Source: Vibrio pelagius
Lineage (GTDB): Bacteria > Pseudomonadota > Gammaproteobacteria > Enterobacterales > Vibrionaceae
Assembly (NCBI RefSeq): GCF_024347575.1
Contig: NZ_AP025503.1
Span: 1,736,001 to 1,800,000 of the forward strand
Direction: 5' to 3'
DNA length: 64,000 nt
Positions 44,184-53,160 of the stretch are shown here, piece after piece (positions within the stretch are counted from its first letter, which is position 1; each line of letters begins with the position of its first letter). Below the pieces are notes generated by a model. That model saw nothing but the letters and a program-made list of their open reading frames with translations, did not search any database and was not told the DNA's origin. Both the position numbers and the translations under genes were made by a program.

Positions 44184-44681
44184 TTATTTCTTTAGGTCTA
44201 AATAGATCATAAACAGACGAGCATCCAATTCTAACTGGTGATACTCAGGCTCCATATGACAACATAGCTGATAAAAGGCTTTATCGTGCTCTTTCTCTTT
44301 GATATGAGCGAGTTCATGAATCACGAGCATTCTTAAAAGTGGCTCTGGTGCATTCTTAAACACGCTGGCGATACGAATTTCGTTCTTAGATTTGATTTTA
44401 CCGCCATGGTTCTTAGCCACATATGAATGCAGACCCAATGCGTTGTTGATGAGGTGGATTTTACTGTCGTACACCACTTTACTGATTGGTGGCGTTTTCT
44501 TCATGTAACGGTTTTTGATCGCTATCGCATAATCAAACAGCGCTTTCTCGCTCTTGATGGTATGGTTTTCCGGATAGCGCGACTCGAACCATTTCACCAA
44601 TCGACCGGACTCAACCATTTGAGTCACAGGATCAATAATGTGTTGCGGGTAACCTTGAATGTAACGTAGTGATGGATGCAT
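44184..44681 (-). CDS. YgjP-like M48-type metallopeptidase domain protein
   Basis: A 165-residue cytosolic protein of the YgjP family with the zinc-protease motif VIHELAHIKEKEHDKAFY (HExxH plus a downstream His). I start at 44681 (MHPSLRYIQG), with AAGGTG seven bases upstream, not at the 13-codon longer frame. Its actual peptidase activity is unproven. It is cotranscribed with rlmF. Confidence 0.82.
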   Translation of the reverse strand: MHPSLRYIQGYPQHIIDPVTQMVESGRLVKWFESRYPENHTIKSEKALFDYAIAIKNRYMKKTPPISKVVYDSKIHLINNALGLHSYVAKNHGGKIKSKNEIRIASVFKNAPEPLLRMLVIHELAHIKEKEHDKAFYQLCCHMEPEYHQLELDARLFMIYLDLKK

Positions 44682-44808
44682 TAAGCTACACCTTAAATGA
44701 GCTCTTAAGAGAGGGCACAAACCAAAGCGGTATAGTGTAACTGATCACACTTTTCTAATCACCTTAGATTCGATACACTTTGCTTAGAACCATTAAGAGA
44801 GAACCGAA

Positions 44809-45045
44809 ATGAAACGTGTTGTATTGTACGTAGCGGATAAATGTCCTCATTGCAAAGATGCTCAACGCTACCTAGATTCAAAGAACATCACCTACCGCCT
44901 GACCAACGCAAAAATGCAGCGTGGCCGCAAAGAGCTACAAGCAATGGGTGCTCGCTCAATACCAGTACTTAAAATTGGTGATCAAATTATGGTGGGATGG
45001 AATCAGAAAAACTTCGACAAGATGTATAACGCCAACTACAACTAA
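44809..45045 (+). CDS. Glutaredoxin family protein
   Basis: A 78-residue thioredoxin-fold protein with CPHC at residues 12-15 (VADKCPHCKDAQRYLD) and the cis-Pro segment ARSIPVLKIGDQIMVGWNQKNF. It is the length of a minimal glutaredoxin. It probably reduces disulfides or glutathionylated proteins in the cytosol. It is divergent from the YgjP-like gene and ends at a hairpin at about 45080. Confidence 0.88.
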   Translation: MKRVVLYVADKCPHCKDAQRYLDSKNITYRLTNAKMQRGRKELQAMGARSIPVLKIGDQIMVGWNQKNFDKMYNANYN

Positions 45046-45078
45046 TACTCAGTCGGTCTAAATTACGCTATAAATTAA

Positions 45079-45103
45079 GCCCGTATAATGCGGGTTTATT
45101 TAT
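45079..45103 (+). terminator. Terminator of the glutaredoxin-like gene
   Basis: AAGCCCGTATAATGCGGGTTT forms a short GC stem (CCCG/CGGG) with a 7-nt loop and flanking A and T runs. Confidence 0.65.
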
Positions 45104-45142
45104 ACCCGTAACAAAAATAAATATAAAAATGGTACGATGAAA

Positions 45143-45268
45143 TCAACCTTTAATTTTAAAGACAGCATTACATTTAACGCATTTGTATTTCGCTTTGATC
45201 CCCAGAATTTTATCAAATAAATTTCTGTGTACTCTTACAACTTGCTGTTCTTTACATTTACATTTCAT
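45143..45268 (-). CDS. 41-residue zinc-ribbon-like small protein
   Basis: A 41-residue frame: MKCKCKEQQVVRVHRNLFDK then ILGIKAKYKCVKCNAVFKIKG. The two CxC/CxxC pairs (Cys3, Cys5 and Cys31, Cys34) around a basic middle form a zinc-ribbon pattern seen in many small proteins that often bind nucleic acids. The ribosome binding site is weak. The coding pattern is credible because the Cys spacing and the R-x-x-x-D-K-I-L-G-I-K-A-K-Y core resemble known small ribbon proteins (from memory). It stands alone between the glutaredoxin and LysR genes. Confidence 0.55.
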   Translation of the reverse strand: MKCKCKEQQVVRVHRNLFDKILGIKAKYKCVKCNAVFKIKG

Positions 45269-45511
45269 AATATCAGAATGGGAAACCGTCAATAATCTGA
45301 ATTATACGTAACCATTATTTAAAGTAAAATTAATTTACATTTAATCGTAAAAAATCAAGAGTTACTCGATAAAATCGCGAGTATTGACCACACTAATAAT
45401 GTGACCTTTAGCCAATAATACTCAGAAAGACAGAGTTTTATGATCATTACTCTCAAGACACTCACTTTTGTAAAGTGGCGATAGCGACTATTTATTGACG
45501 CTCACCATCTC

Positions 45512-46384
45512 CTAAACATACTGCTTAACGAATTCAATGAATGTTCTATCTGCTTTCGATAAATATCCTTCTTTTCGCCAAGCTAACGATAAATTGAGCT
45601 TGACTGGTTCACTAAATGGAATACCCACAACATCCGATTCATACTCTGTCACCAAACTTAATAAAGCGGTTATTGCAAATTCCTGTTTTACAATTGACAG
45701 AATCATAGGTAATAGATTCGTTTCAAAGGCAATACTCATGTCAAGATTATGCTTAACACACATTTGGTCTATAAAATCCCGATGAAAGTATCCCGATTTA
45801 AACATGATCAAGTCTTGCTCAAAGAACTGCTCAAAGGTCAGGCTTTTTTGTGTCGCGAATGGGTGATCTTTACCGACAACAGCCAACATTTCTGAAGCTA
45901 GCAGGTGGTCTGTTTCTAAATCTTCGGGCACCTTCTCATGATTTATCACACCGATATCGAGATCGCCATTAAGGAGCATTTCTCTAATTGATGCAGTACC
46001 AGCATCTATCAGAGTGATCTTGAGGTTTGGGTACCGGCTTTTAAACGCCATAACGACTCTTGGAAAAAAGTAGCTTCCCATCATGCTTGGAGCACCTAAC
46101 CGCACCTCCCCTTTTTCCAAGCCCTTGAGCTCATTCATCGCTAGTTGCGCATCTTCAAACTGCTGTCCGATGCGTTTGGCGTGCTCATAAAGCACCTTCC
46201 CTTCCTCCGTTAAACTCACCTTCTTATCCCCGCGTCGGAATAGCGTGAGTTCAAGGGCTTGTTCAAGCTTTTTTATCGAAATACTTAGGGCAGGTTGTGC
46301 AATGTGAAGCGACTTGGCGGCTTGCGTAAAGTTGCCAGAATCGGCAACCGCTAAGAAGTGACGGAGTGATTTGGATTCAAGCAT
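45512..46384 (-). CDS. LysR family transcriptional regulator
   Basis: A 290-residue regulator: an N-terminal helix-turn-helix (LESKSLRHFLAVADSGNFTQAAKSLHIAQPALSISIKKLE) and an effector domain (EVRLGAPSMMGSYFFPRVVMAF). It is divergent from the MFS transporter gene across about 110 bp, the usual setup for a LysR activator of a neighbouring exporter. The ligand is unknown. Confidence 0.9.
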   Translation of the reverse strand: MLESKSLRHFLAVADSGNFTQAAKSLHIAQPALSISIKKLEQALELTLFRRGDKKVSLTEEGKVLYEHAKRIGQQFEDAQLAMNELKGLEKGEVRLGAPSMMGSYFFPRVVMAFKSRYPNLKITLIDAGTASIREMLLNGDLDIGVINHEKVPEDLETDHLLASEMLAVVGKDHPFATQKSLTFEQFFEQDLIMFKSGYFHRDFIDQMCVKHNLDMSIAFETNLLPMILSIVKQEFAITALLSLVTEYESDVVGIPFSEPVKLNLSLAWRKEGYLSKADRTFIEFVKQYV

Positions 46385-46493
46385 GGTGATATAAAAAATA
46401 TATTGAGGTTATATGTTTAATATATTTCTTTTATCCTTGATGAGTTGTTACTTTGTTCACAAGTCAGTAAATAAATAACACAAGGCTCACTTC

Positions 46494-47699
46494 ATGTTTG
46501 ACGCAGGCACGCCACAATACAAAAACATCACCCGTTCATTGGCGATTGGCTCGTTTATTATTTTTTGTAACCTCTATGTGTTTCAACCCATTCTTCCGCA
46601 TATGGCTGAAGTATTTTCAGTTAGCGAGACCCAAGTAAACTGGTTGTTTGCGGCTACCACATTGGGTTTATCACTCAGCCTCGTCCCGTGGGCAATCGCA
46701 TCTGAGAGCTTTGGCCGGAAACCTATCATTCTCCTGAGTTTGTTTTTAATCCCGCTTGTTGGCACTTCCATGCTATTTACATCCACTCTGTGGCAACTGG
46801 TTGCGGCTCGAGCAATCATGGGAGTTGCGGTTGCTGCCTTTGCTGGCGTTGCCGTTGCGTACATGGTTGAAGAGCTAACACCAAAAGCATTCGCCATCGC
46901 TATTGGCGGTTACATCGCAGCCAACTCTTTAGGAGGGATTTTTGGTCGTGTTTTAGGTGGACTCATTACTGATTACTTTGATTGGCATGCTGCCGTTATA
47001 TTCTTTGTTGTAGGTTCCTTTATCGGTGCTGTTTACATCTCTTGGAAGCTGCCTAACCAACATGGATTTAAACCACAGAAAGGGCTGTTCTTTCACCACA
47101 ACCGCGCGGTGATCACCCACCTTAAAAACCCTACACTTTGGACAGCAATGCTAATTGGTGGTGCTAACTTTGCCCTATTCGTCAACTTATATTCTGTAAT
47201 GGGCTTTAGGCTTGTTGCGGCTCCTCACTCACTTGCGGTCAGCTTAGCATCACTGATCTTTCTGTGTTATTTAGCAGGCACCTTTAGCTCTAAATTTTCC
47301 AGCCGCTGGACACAAAAGTTTGACCCACTCAAAGGAATTGCCCTTGGTGTAAGTATCAGTTTACTTGGTATGCTTGTTTCAGCGCTCGAACAGATTCCGT
47401 TCATGATTGTAGGTTTACTGCTGATAAGTTTTGGCGCTTTCTTTGCCCATACGCTGGCTTACGCTTGGGTGAGTCAAAAGGCGACAAAGGCAAAAGCGAC
47501 GGCAACCGCACTTTACCTCGTTCACTACTATATTGGTGGTAGTCTAGGCGGATTCTTGCTGCTGTATTGCTGGCAACATTTTGGTTGGAACGGTGTTATG
47601 GCGGGAGGTTCGTTGTTATACGGCTTGATCTTCATCTGGCTCTATCAACTGCACCATCATCGCGCAACCAAACCTGCGATGACTCAAGCTCAAGCCTGA
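46494..47699 (+). CDS. MFS transporter
   Basis: A 401-residue inner-membrane protein with 12 predicted membrane segments. The loop 2-3 motif is ASESFGRKPIILLS and the drug-exporter-type motif is GVAVAAFAGVAVAYMVEEL. It resembles the YnfM/arabinose-efflux-like group. It lies divergent from a LysR regulator that probably controls it. The substrate is unknown. Confidence 0.88.
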   Translation: MFDAGTPQYKNITRSLAIGSFIIFCNLYVFQPILPHMAEVFSVSETQVNWLFAATTLGLSLSLVPWAIASESFGRKPIILLSLFLIPLVGTSMLFTSTLWQLVAARAIMGVAVAAFAGVAVAYMVEELTPKAFAIAIGGYIAANSLGGIFGRVLGGLITDYFDWHAAVIFFVVGSFIGAVYISWKLPNQHGFKPQKGLFFHHNRAVITHLKNPTLWTAMLIGGANFALFVNLYSVMGFRLVAAPHSLAVSLASLIFLCYLAGTFSSKFSSRWTQKFDPLKGIALGVSISLLGMLVSALEQIPFMIVGLLLISFGAFFAHTLAYAWVSQKATKAKATATALYLVHYYIGGSLGGFLLLYCWQHFGWNGVMAGGSLLYGLIFIWLYQLHHHRATKPAMTQAQA

Positions 47700-47809
47700 C
47701 AAGCACTCCATTGAGCATTTGAAACAGCGGATTATCTCGGTAACCGCAAATTAGGGTTTTGATTACGACCGATTTTGTTATGCTACGCAAAAATTATTCG
47801 GAGCAAGTC

Positions 47810-48382
47810 ATGTCAAACCCACCCTCGAACGATCTTCAGGTTATTCACGACCAAGTTCAACAATGGCTAAATGATGTTGTAATTGGACTAAACCTATGTC
47901 CTTTTGCAGCCAAACCACAGCGTAACAAGCAGATTAAGATCTTCGTTAGTGAAGCAACAACTGAAGAGATGTTGTTGGAAGACATTATGGCGCACTTTGT
48001 GGAACTCGATAACACGTCGCCTCAGGAGCTGGAGACAACGCTGGTTGTTGTTCCAAACATGCTTCAAGATTTCTTTGACTACAACATGTTTATCGATTGG
48101 ATCGAGGCGCTTATTAAGCAGCAAGATTGGGAAGGCATCTACCAAGTGGCGACGTTTCACCCTGATTACTGCTTCGGTGGCGCAGATCCAGAAGACGATG
48201 AGAACCTGACCAACCGTTCACCTTATCCTGTTTATCACTTGATTCGCGAAGAGAGCATGGAAAAAGTGCTGAAGCACTACCCGAACCCAGAAGCGATTCC
48301 AGATACCAATATCGCTCGTGTGGAATCTTTGACGCCCGAAGAACGACGCAAACTCTTCCCTTATTTGTTTGGTGCTAGCTAG
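47810..48382 (+). CDS. DUF1415 family protein
   Basis: A 190-residue cytosolic protein of the DUF1415 family: VQQWLNDVVIGLNLCPFAAKP at the N-terminus, TTLVVVPNMLQDFFDYNMFID, and WEGIYQVATFHPDYCFGG near the middle, ending RKLFPYLFG. The conserved Cys and His residues hint at a metal or redox role, unproven. I start at 47810 with CGGAGCAAG upstream. Confidence 0.85.
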   Translation: MSNPPSNDLQVIHDQVQQWLNDVVIGLNLCPFAAKPQRNKQIKIFVSEATTEEMLLEDIMAHFVELDNTSPQELETTLVVVPNMLQDFFDYNMFIDWIEALIKQQDWEGIYQVATFHPDYCFGGADPEDDENLTNRSPYPVYHLIREESMEKVLKHYPNPEAIPDTNIARVESLTPEERRKLFPYLFGAS

Positions 48383-48409
48383 TACAAACTTTCTGTGAAG
48401 TCATCCTAT

Positions 48410-48447
48410 ATGGGCAGGCCAAAAATTGTGTCCCGCCCATTTTTTTA
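48410..48447 (+). terminator. Terminator after the DUF1415 gene
   Basis: ATGGGC (48410-48415) pairs with GCCCAT (48435-48440), followed by seven T. Confidence 0.7.
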
Positions 48448-48608
48448 GAGAGATACAGACACTCATCAGCGATCAATCTCAATCACAGACCAATCTCAAT
48501 CACAGACGTTGGCACAAAGAATTCATTTCCGACCGCTTATCTTGTGAATAGCGCCAAACTTCGAGCTTTGCTAAAATGCTCACCTACCAAAGACAAATGG
48601 ATAGGAAT

Positions 48609-49184
48609 ATGACCCTTTCTCAACTAAACCAAACCATCTTCGATCACCTGTACCGCGACATCAAAGAGTTCCGTAGCACTTTTGATCTTCCTGTTGCTGC
48701 ACCAGAAACTATGGACGACAAAGGTGACACTCTTCACACCTCTTTAGCGATCGAAGAGCTGACTGAACTTGCAGAAGCCGATTCAAAAATTGAGCAAGCC
48801 GACGCAATTGTCGACAGCGTCTATGTGCTGATGGGGCGTTTAGTCCACATGGGGCAAGACAAAGTTGAAGACAACTTAGCGATCAGCTACCTAATTGACT
48901 TGTTGCTTAATGTTGCGAAGAATCGCGCTATCGACTTCCTACCATGCTGGGACGAAGTACACTCAAGCAACATGAGCAAAGTGTGCCGCAACGAGAAAGA
49001 GTACGCAGAAACTGAAGCGTTCTACGCCAAGCAAAACATCAAACTGATGGCTGTACAGAAAGGTGATTACATCATCGCGAAATGTGCAGAAGATTTCGTG
49101 TCAGAAGAGAAAACCATTCGCCAAGGAAAAGTGCTTAAGTCGGTTTACTACCGCCCAGCAGATCTTGCGCCGCTAACGGTTTAA
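48609..49184 (+). CDS. Nucleotide pyrophosphohydrolase-like protein (MazG/PRA-PH fold)
   Basis: A 191-residue protein. The N-terminal half matches the all-alpha NTP pyrophosphatase fold: LHTSLAIEELTELAEADSKIEQADAIVDSVYVLMGRLV contains the E-x-x-E and later E-x-x-D metal ligands. NRAIDFLPCWDEVHSSNMSK resembles the phage and bacterial HAD/MazG-like group. It probably hydrolyses a nucleoside triphosphate. Start 48609 has TAGGAAT upstream. It ends at a strong bidirectional terminator. Confidence 0.8.
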   Translation: MTLSQLNQTIFDHLYRDIKEFRSTFDLPVAAPETMDDKGDTLHTSLAIEELTELAEADSKIEQADAIVDSVYVLMGRLVHMGQDKVEDNLAISYLIDLLLNVAKNRAIDFLPCWDEVHSSNMSKVCRNEKEYAETEAFYAKQNIKLMAVQKGDYIIAKCAEDFVSEEKTIRQGKVLKSVYYRPADLAPLTV

Positions 49185-49232
49185 AACCATCTTCTTATGC
49201 GGGAATTAAAAAGCTCCTCATACGTGGGATTA

Positions 49233-49263
49233 AAAAAGCGTCTCAAATTCTGAGGCGCTTTTT
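49233..49263. terminator. Bidirectional terminator
   Basis: A 13-bp stem with A5/T5 ends, AAAAAGCGTCTCA/TGAGGCGCTTTTT (49233-49245 with 49251-49263; one G-T type mismatch), between convergent genes. Confidence 0.9.
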
Positions 49264-49296
49264 GTTGATTTCTACAGACCAAGGTGGCTGACTAAG

Positions 49297-49791
49297 TTAG
49301 CTTGGTTGGATTCTCGCCATGTGGTAAGCCGCCACATATTCGCCATCACGAAATGCAAACGCCGCAGACTCCCCTTCAATCTGAAAACCAAACTTCTTAT
49401 AGAGGTTGATGGCCTGCTCGTTGTCTGTGTAAACCGTCAGTTCAAGACGCTTAATATTGATCCAGTTATCACAAAGGTCGACCGCAGTCTGCAATAACGC
49501 ACTACCCACACCTTTGCCCGTAAAGCTATCTTTAACACCCATACCCAACGAGGCAACGTGTCGACGTCTTGGGTTAACACAAACCTCTAAACCAAGATTG
49601 CCAATCACTTCACCTTGATACAGCGCGACGTAAGAATAGACATGCTCTGGAACATGGGTGAGACGCTTCTCCCAGAGATCGAGCGAAGGGTGTGGGAGCT
49701 GTAAGGTACCGCGAAACGCGTTTGGGCACTCATAGATCTCTTTAACACTTCTGGCATCACTCGGTTCTGTGCGTCTTACTTGTATTTCCAT
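49297..49791 (-). CDS. GNAT family N-acetyltransferase (YhhY-like)
   Basis: A 164-residue acetyltransferase. The acetyl-CoA site is VKDSFTGKGVGSALLQTAVD, followed by RLELTVYTDNEQAINLYKKFGF. Its overall sequence is close to YhhY of E. coli, which acetylates amino acids. AAGGAAATGAAA precedes the ATG. It is monocistronic and convergent with the MazG-like gene. Confidence 0.85.
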   Translation of the reverse strand: MEIQVRRTEPSDARSVKEIYECPNAFRGTLQLPHPSLDLWEKRLTHVPEHVYSYVALYQGEVIGNLGLEVCVNPRRRHVASLGMGVKDSFTGKGVGSALLQTAVDLCDNWINIKRLELTVYTDNEQAINLYKKFGFQIEGESAAFAFRDGEYVAAYHMARIQPS

Positions 49792-50032
49792 TTCATTTCC
49801 TTCTTAGTTCATGTTGTTGTATCACTCTAATTCCTGTTCCTTTCACAGTAACAAAACAGCGTTAAATAACAACAGAGCAGAAAAAAATAATGAAATTAAC
49901 AAGTTACATAGTAAAAGAAGCTAAATAATATTTCGACTTAAGGCGACAAGCCATTAGTGGTCAGGTTTAGCCCTCAATCGAGGCTCCGGGAAGACACGAC
50001 TACACGTACCTAAGACTCAGGCTGTGAATCAT

Positions 50033-50791
50033 TTATTCAAAAAGTAGATAGGTGGCGTCGTCTACCGTAATACTTTTAATTCGAGTATTAAAGACCTGCT
50101 CAAGCCGTTCTGGAACCATCACTTTTTCAGCTGAGCCAACGATTTGCAACACTCCTTTATCAAGCAGAAGTACTTGGTCGGCATGTCTTAAGGTACGATT
50201 CAAATCATGGTTCGCCATCAAGACTGAGATCCCCTGCTTAGCAACATGGTCTATCAGCTTGTAGAGTAAAGCTTCTTGACCGATGTCCAGCGGTGCAGCA
50301 GGTTCGTCCAAAATCAGTAACTTTGAATAGGGATTTAACGACGGCCAAATTTGCAGACACATACCCGCCAAACGCACACGTTGCCACTCCCCACCAGAAA
50401 GGGTCTGTATTGAACGGTGCAGCTTATCGCTTATCTCGAGCATCTCGCTAACCTCTGTCAGAACCTCTGACACGATTGCGCTGTTTAGATTGACTGAGCT
50501 TGGCAATGACAAAGCAAGAAACTGGAACACCTCAAGATTAAATGCTGGTCGCGCGCTCTGACTTAGATAAGCACGCTGTAGAGAGAGGTCTTGCAATGAA
50601 AAACTCGAGAGGGTTCTATCAGCCCACATCACTTCACCAGCATAACCCTCTCCAATACCGGAGATCGCCTCGAGCAAGGTACTCTTGCCGCTGCCGTTTG
50701 GCCCGATAACATGAGCAACCTGCCCCGGTTTCAGGTTGAATGAGAGTGGCAATAACCTTGAGCCTACGCTTAGACTTTTAATTTGAATCAT
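50033..50791 (-). CDS. btuD: Vitamin B12 ABC transporter ATP-binding protein
   Basis: A 252-residue ABC ATPase: Walker [16 protein letters not shown]-loop at AYLSQSARP, signature [12 protein letters not shown], Walker [13 protein letters not shown], and H-loop MANHDLNRT. It overlaps btuC by 14 bp. The short length and BtuC partner identify it as BtuD. The cobTSUC cluster nearby fits a corrinoid-salvaging lifestyle. Confidence 0.9.
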   Translation of the reverse strand: MIQIKSLSVGSRLLPLSFNLKPGQVAHVIGPNGSGKSTLLEAISGIGEGYAGEVMWADRTLSSFSLQDLSLQRAYLSQSARPAFNLEVFQFLALSLPSSVNLNSAIVSEVLTEVSEMLEISDKLHRSIQTLSGGEWQRVRLAGMCLQIWPSLNPYSKLLILDEPAAPLDIGQEALLYKLIDHVAKQGISVLMANHDLNRTLRHADQVLLLDKGVLQIVGSAEKVMVPERLEQVFNTRIKSITVDDATYLLFE

Positions 50792-51773
50792 GATTTTTCA
50801 CCAACATCCAAATAAAGATTGGCGCGCCAATCGTGGTTGTCATAACACCCAGCGGCAGTTCAGCAGAATCCAGCAGTGTACGAGCGCAGATATCGGCAAA
50901 CACCAACAGTGCTGCGCCTGATACCGCAGACAATGGCAGCAGATATCGGTTATCAGTACCGATTGCCAAGCGCAATAGATGTGGCACTACTAAGCCCACA
51001 AAGCTGATCACCCCTCCAAGAGCAACAGCACAACCGACAAGTATTGAGACGGCGAAAATCAAACGCCAACGCAGCGCTGGAACGTTAATCCCTAATTGAG
51101 CAGCGTGCACTTCCCCAATCATCAATTTATCAAGCTTGCTGCCCTGCAAACACAGCCAGGTGATGACGGGAATCATAACTAGAGTCAGTGTATGTTGATA
51201 CCAAGCGACACCGCCTAAACTGCCCATCAGCCAGTACATCAATTGGCGAAGGCTTAGGTCATCACTAAAATAGAATGCCCAAGTGACCATCGCCCCAGAC
51301 AAAATGCCGAGAGCAACGCCAATCAACAAGAGTTTTGCTGTGGTCAAACGCATCGCTCTCACCATGCCCACCAGCAGGAGTGTAAAACAGAGCGAGCCAA
51401 TCACGGCTGCGATCATAAACAGTTCGGGCGTTGGAGCGAAGGGTAAGAAAAACAGAACAACGACCATTGCGAGGCTGGCGCCACCGGAAATTCCGAGTAC
51501 ACCGGGCTCGGCTAACACATTTCCTAACAAGACTTGTAAGCTTGCACCAGAGACAGCGAGCGCAGCCCCTATTGCAATCGCAGCAAGCAAGCGTGGAAGT
51601 CGTAAATCGACAAGTAACTTTTCTTCAAGTGGAGAGAGTGCATTCAACGGAGAGATAAAAAGGTCGCCGACCATTAAATAGAGGCCGCTAAGAACAATCA
51701 ACGCTGTAAGCATTAGATAGATGGCACGAGTCCAGCGTCGCTGTTTTTGTTGAATAAGGTGTTGGAAATCCAT
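50778..51773 (-). CDS. btuC: Vitamin B12 ABC transporter permease
   Basis: A 331-residue FecCD-family permease with about ten membrane segments: [45 protein letters not shown], and [29 protein letters not shown]. The family also covers iron-siderophore systems; assignment to B12 rests on overall BtuC likeness and the neighbourhood. No btuF is adjacent. Confidence 0.88.
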   Translation of the reverse strand: MDFQHLIQQKQRRWTRAIYLMLTALIVLSGLYLMVGDLFISPLNALSPLEEKLLVDLRLPRLLAAIAIGAALAVSGASLQVLLGNVLAEPGVLGISGGASLAMVVVLFFLPFAPTPELFMIAAVIGSLCFTLLLVGMVRAMRLTTAKLLLIGVALGILSGAMVTWAFYFSDDLSLRQLMYWLMGSLGGVAWYQHTLTLVMIPVITWLCLQGSKLDKLMIGEVHAAQLGINVPALRWRLIFAVSILVGCAVALGGVISFVGLVVPHLLRLAIGTDNRYLLPLSAVSGAALLVFADICARTLLDSAELPLGVMTTTIGAPIFIWMLVKNHDSN

Positions 51774-51825
51774 ATCAAGCTACTTTAACTAAGTTGGCGT
51801 AACCTTACCTGTATCCCCAAATAAA

Positions 51826-51857
51826 CACAAGGTTCGCCATAACGTGCGAACCTTGTG
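51826..51857 (-). terminator. Terminator of astE
   Basis: A 12-bp perfect stem, CACAAGGTTCGC/GCGAACCTTGTG (51826-51837 with 51846-51857); on the minus strand it is followed by TTTATTT. Confidence 0.85.
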
Positions 51858-51891
51858 ATATCAATCGTTTGAGATGAATTACTGGTGTTGA

Positions 51892-52920
51892 TTAATCGTA
51901 GACCAGTTGGCCATGATCAAATCGCGTTTCCACTTCACACACCATCAGCGCAGCACGTTGTCCAATAGCAATATTGCGATTGGGGAACACCACCGCTTCG
52001 TTCTCATTTTTAGCCATCAGCGGTTTATCACCGTCATGGCCAAACACTTCACCATGTTTAAATGCGGTGAAGTTCTCGACAGAATCCGAGAACATAAAAT
52101 CAAAATCTTCATGCAGACGAACGATAGTACGGCTGACACGATAAGTAATGGTTTTCTTTGGAAGATGCTCTGGTTCTGTTTCAGCGATAAGATTGCGCAT
52201 CGCCAAATCAAATGCCGTTAGCCTTTCAAGTTGGTTCTCACCAATGCGTGCAACCTGCCCAAGCTCCATAGTTAGTGCTTGTGCACCAAAGTTCTCCGCA
52301 CTGTACCAGCTGAATGTACTGGTTGGAGAGTTCGAGAGTAACAAAGCCTCTACGTGCCCACTATTAATAAAATCAATGAGTTCTTTACTTCGAACGGGAT
52401 GACGAACTTTAGGACTCACGGCAAATGAATAGTGCTTCGATAGACGAATTGCACAGTGAAGGTCTAAATGCCAGCGCGTCTCAGGTTGAGTATCTCTATA
52501 AAACTCAGTAACTAAGTGTTTTAATTGCTTCGCAATCTTGCTTTCGCGGTTTACTTCATACGCTTTATCGTCAAAAAGACGGTTCATGTTTACATCAAGA
52601 AAACGGGTATGAGCATTAGTCGCTTCTGGGTGAGCGATAATAAACAAACAGCGAGCTTTTACTGATTGGAAACCTGTTTCAATGTCTTCAATAATCTTAT
52701 CAACCAATTCCATTGGTGCGGTTTCATCACCATGAACGCCGGTTGAAAAAATGATGTTCTTGGTCTGTTGATCGTAATCCGCTGGAATCACTTCAAAGAC
52801 ACCACGTTGATGAACTTTTAGCTGTACTCCATTACCTAGTACGGTTTGTCCTGCAAGCACTTCTTGTTCAAGATCTAGGCTGTCCAAAAGAAATGATTGG
52901 CGAAAGAGAGATTTCGTCAT
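51892..52920 (-). CDS. astE: Succinylglutamate desuccinylase
   Basis: A 342-residue zinc enzyme of the AspA/AstE family, which releases glutamate and succinate in the last step of the arginine succinyltransferase pathway. Zinc ligands are in STGVHGDETAP (His, Glu) and HLDLHCAI (second His), and the catalytic Glu region is ALTMELGQV. No other ast gene is nearby, so astE is separate from the ast operon here. It is monocistronic, with a terminator at 51826. Confidence 0.9.
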   Translation of the reverse strand: MTKSLFRQSFLLDSLDLEQEVLAGQTVLGNGVQLKVHQRGVFEVIPADYDQQTKNIIFSTGVHGDETAPMELVDKIIEDIETGFQSVKARCLFIIAHPEATNAHTRFLDVNMNRLFDDKAYEVNRESKIAKQLKHLVTEFYRDTQPETRWHLDLHCAIRLSKHYSFAVSPKVRHPVRSKELIDFINSGHVEALLLSNSPTSTFSWYSAENFGAQALTMELGQVARIGENQLERLTAFDLAMRNLIAETEPEHLPKKTITYRVSRTIVRLHEDFDFMFSDSVENFTAFKHGEVFGHDGDKPLMAKNENEAVVFPNRNIAIGQRAALMVCEVETRFDHGQLVYD

Positions 52921-53105
52921 GCGCTACTCCTTAATTGCACGGCCGTATGTTAATAAATTGTACAAAGAAATTGTGTTGCTAGGATCGCACTTATCAACAG
53001 AAACTCCGTTGTCACTCACAAATACTGCCCATAAATCGTTGTATTGGCCCTGTTCACAGCAGGGAGAATCAAACCTTGCGAGGTTTTTAAGCTATATCAA
53101 TCAGA

Positions 53106-53135
53106 TAAGAGCCGTGTAAACTACCACAGCTCTTA
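53106..53135 (-). terminator. Weak terminator of pepF
   Basis: An 11-bp stem with one mismatch (TAAGAGCCGTG with CACAGCTCTTA) 26 bp past the pepF stop; no strong T-run. Confidence 0.5.
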
Positions 53136-53160
53136 TTGAGTATGAACCTATTAAGACCAA

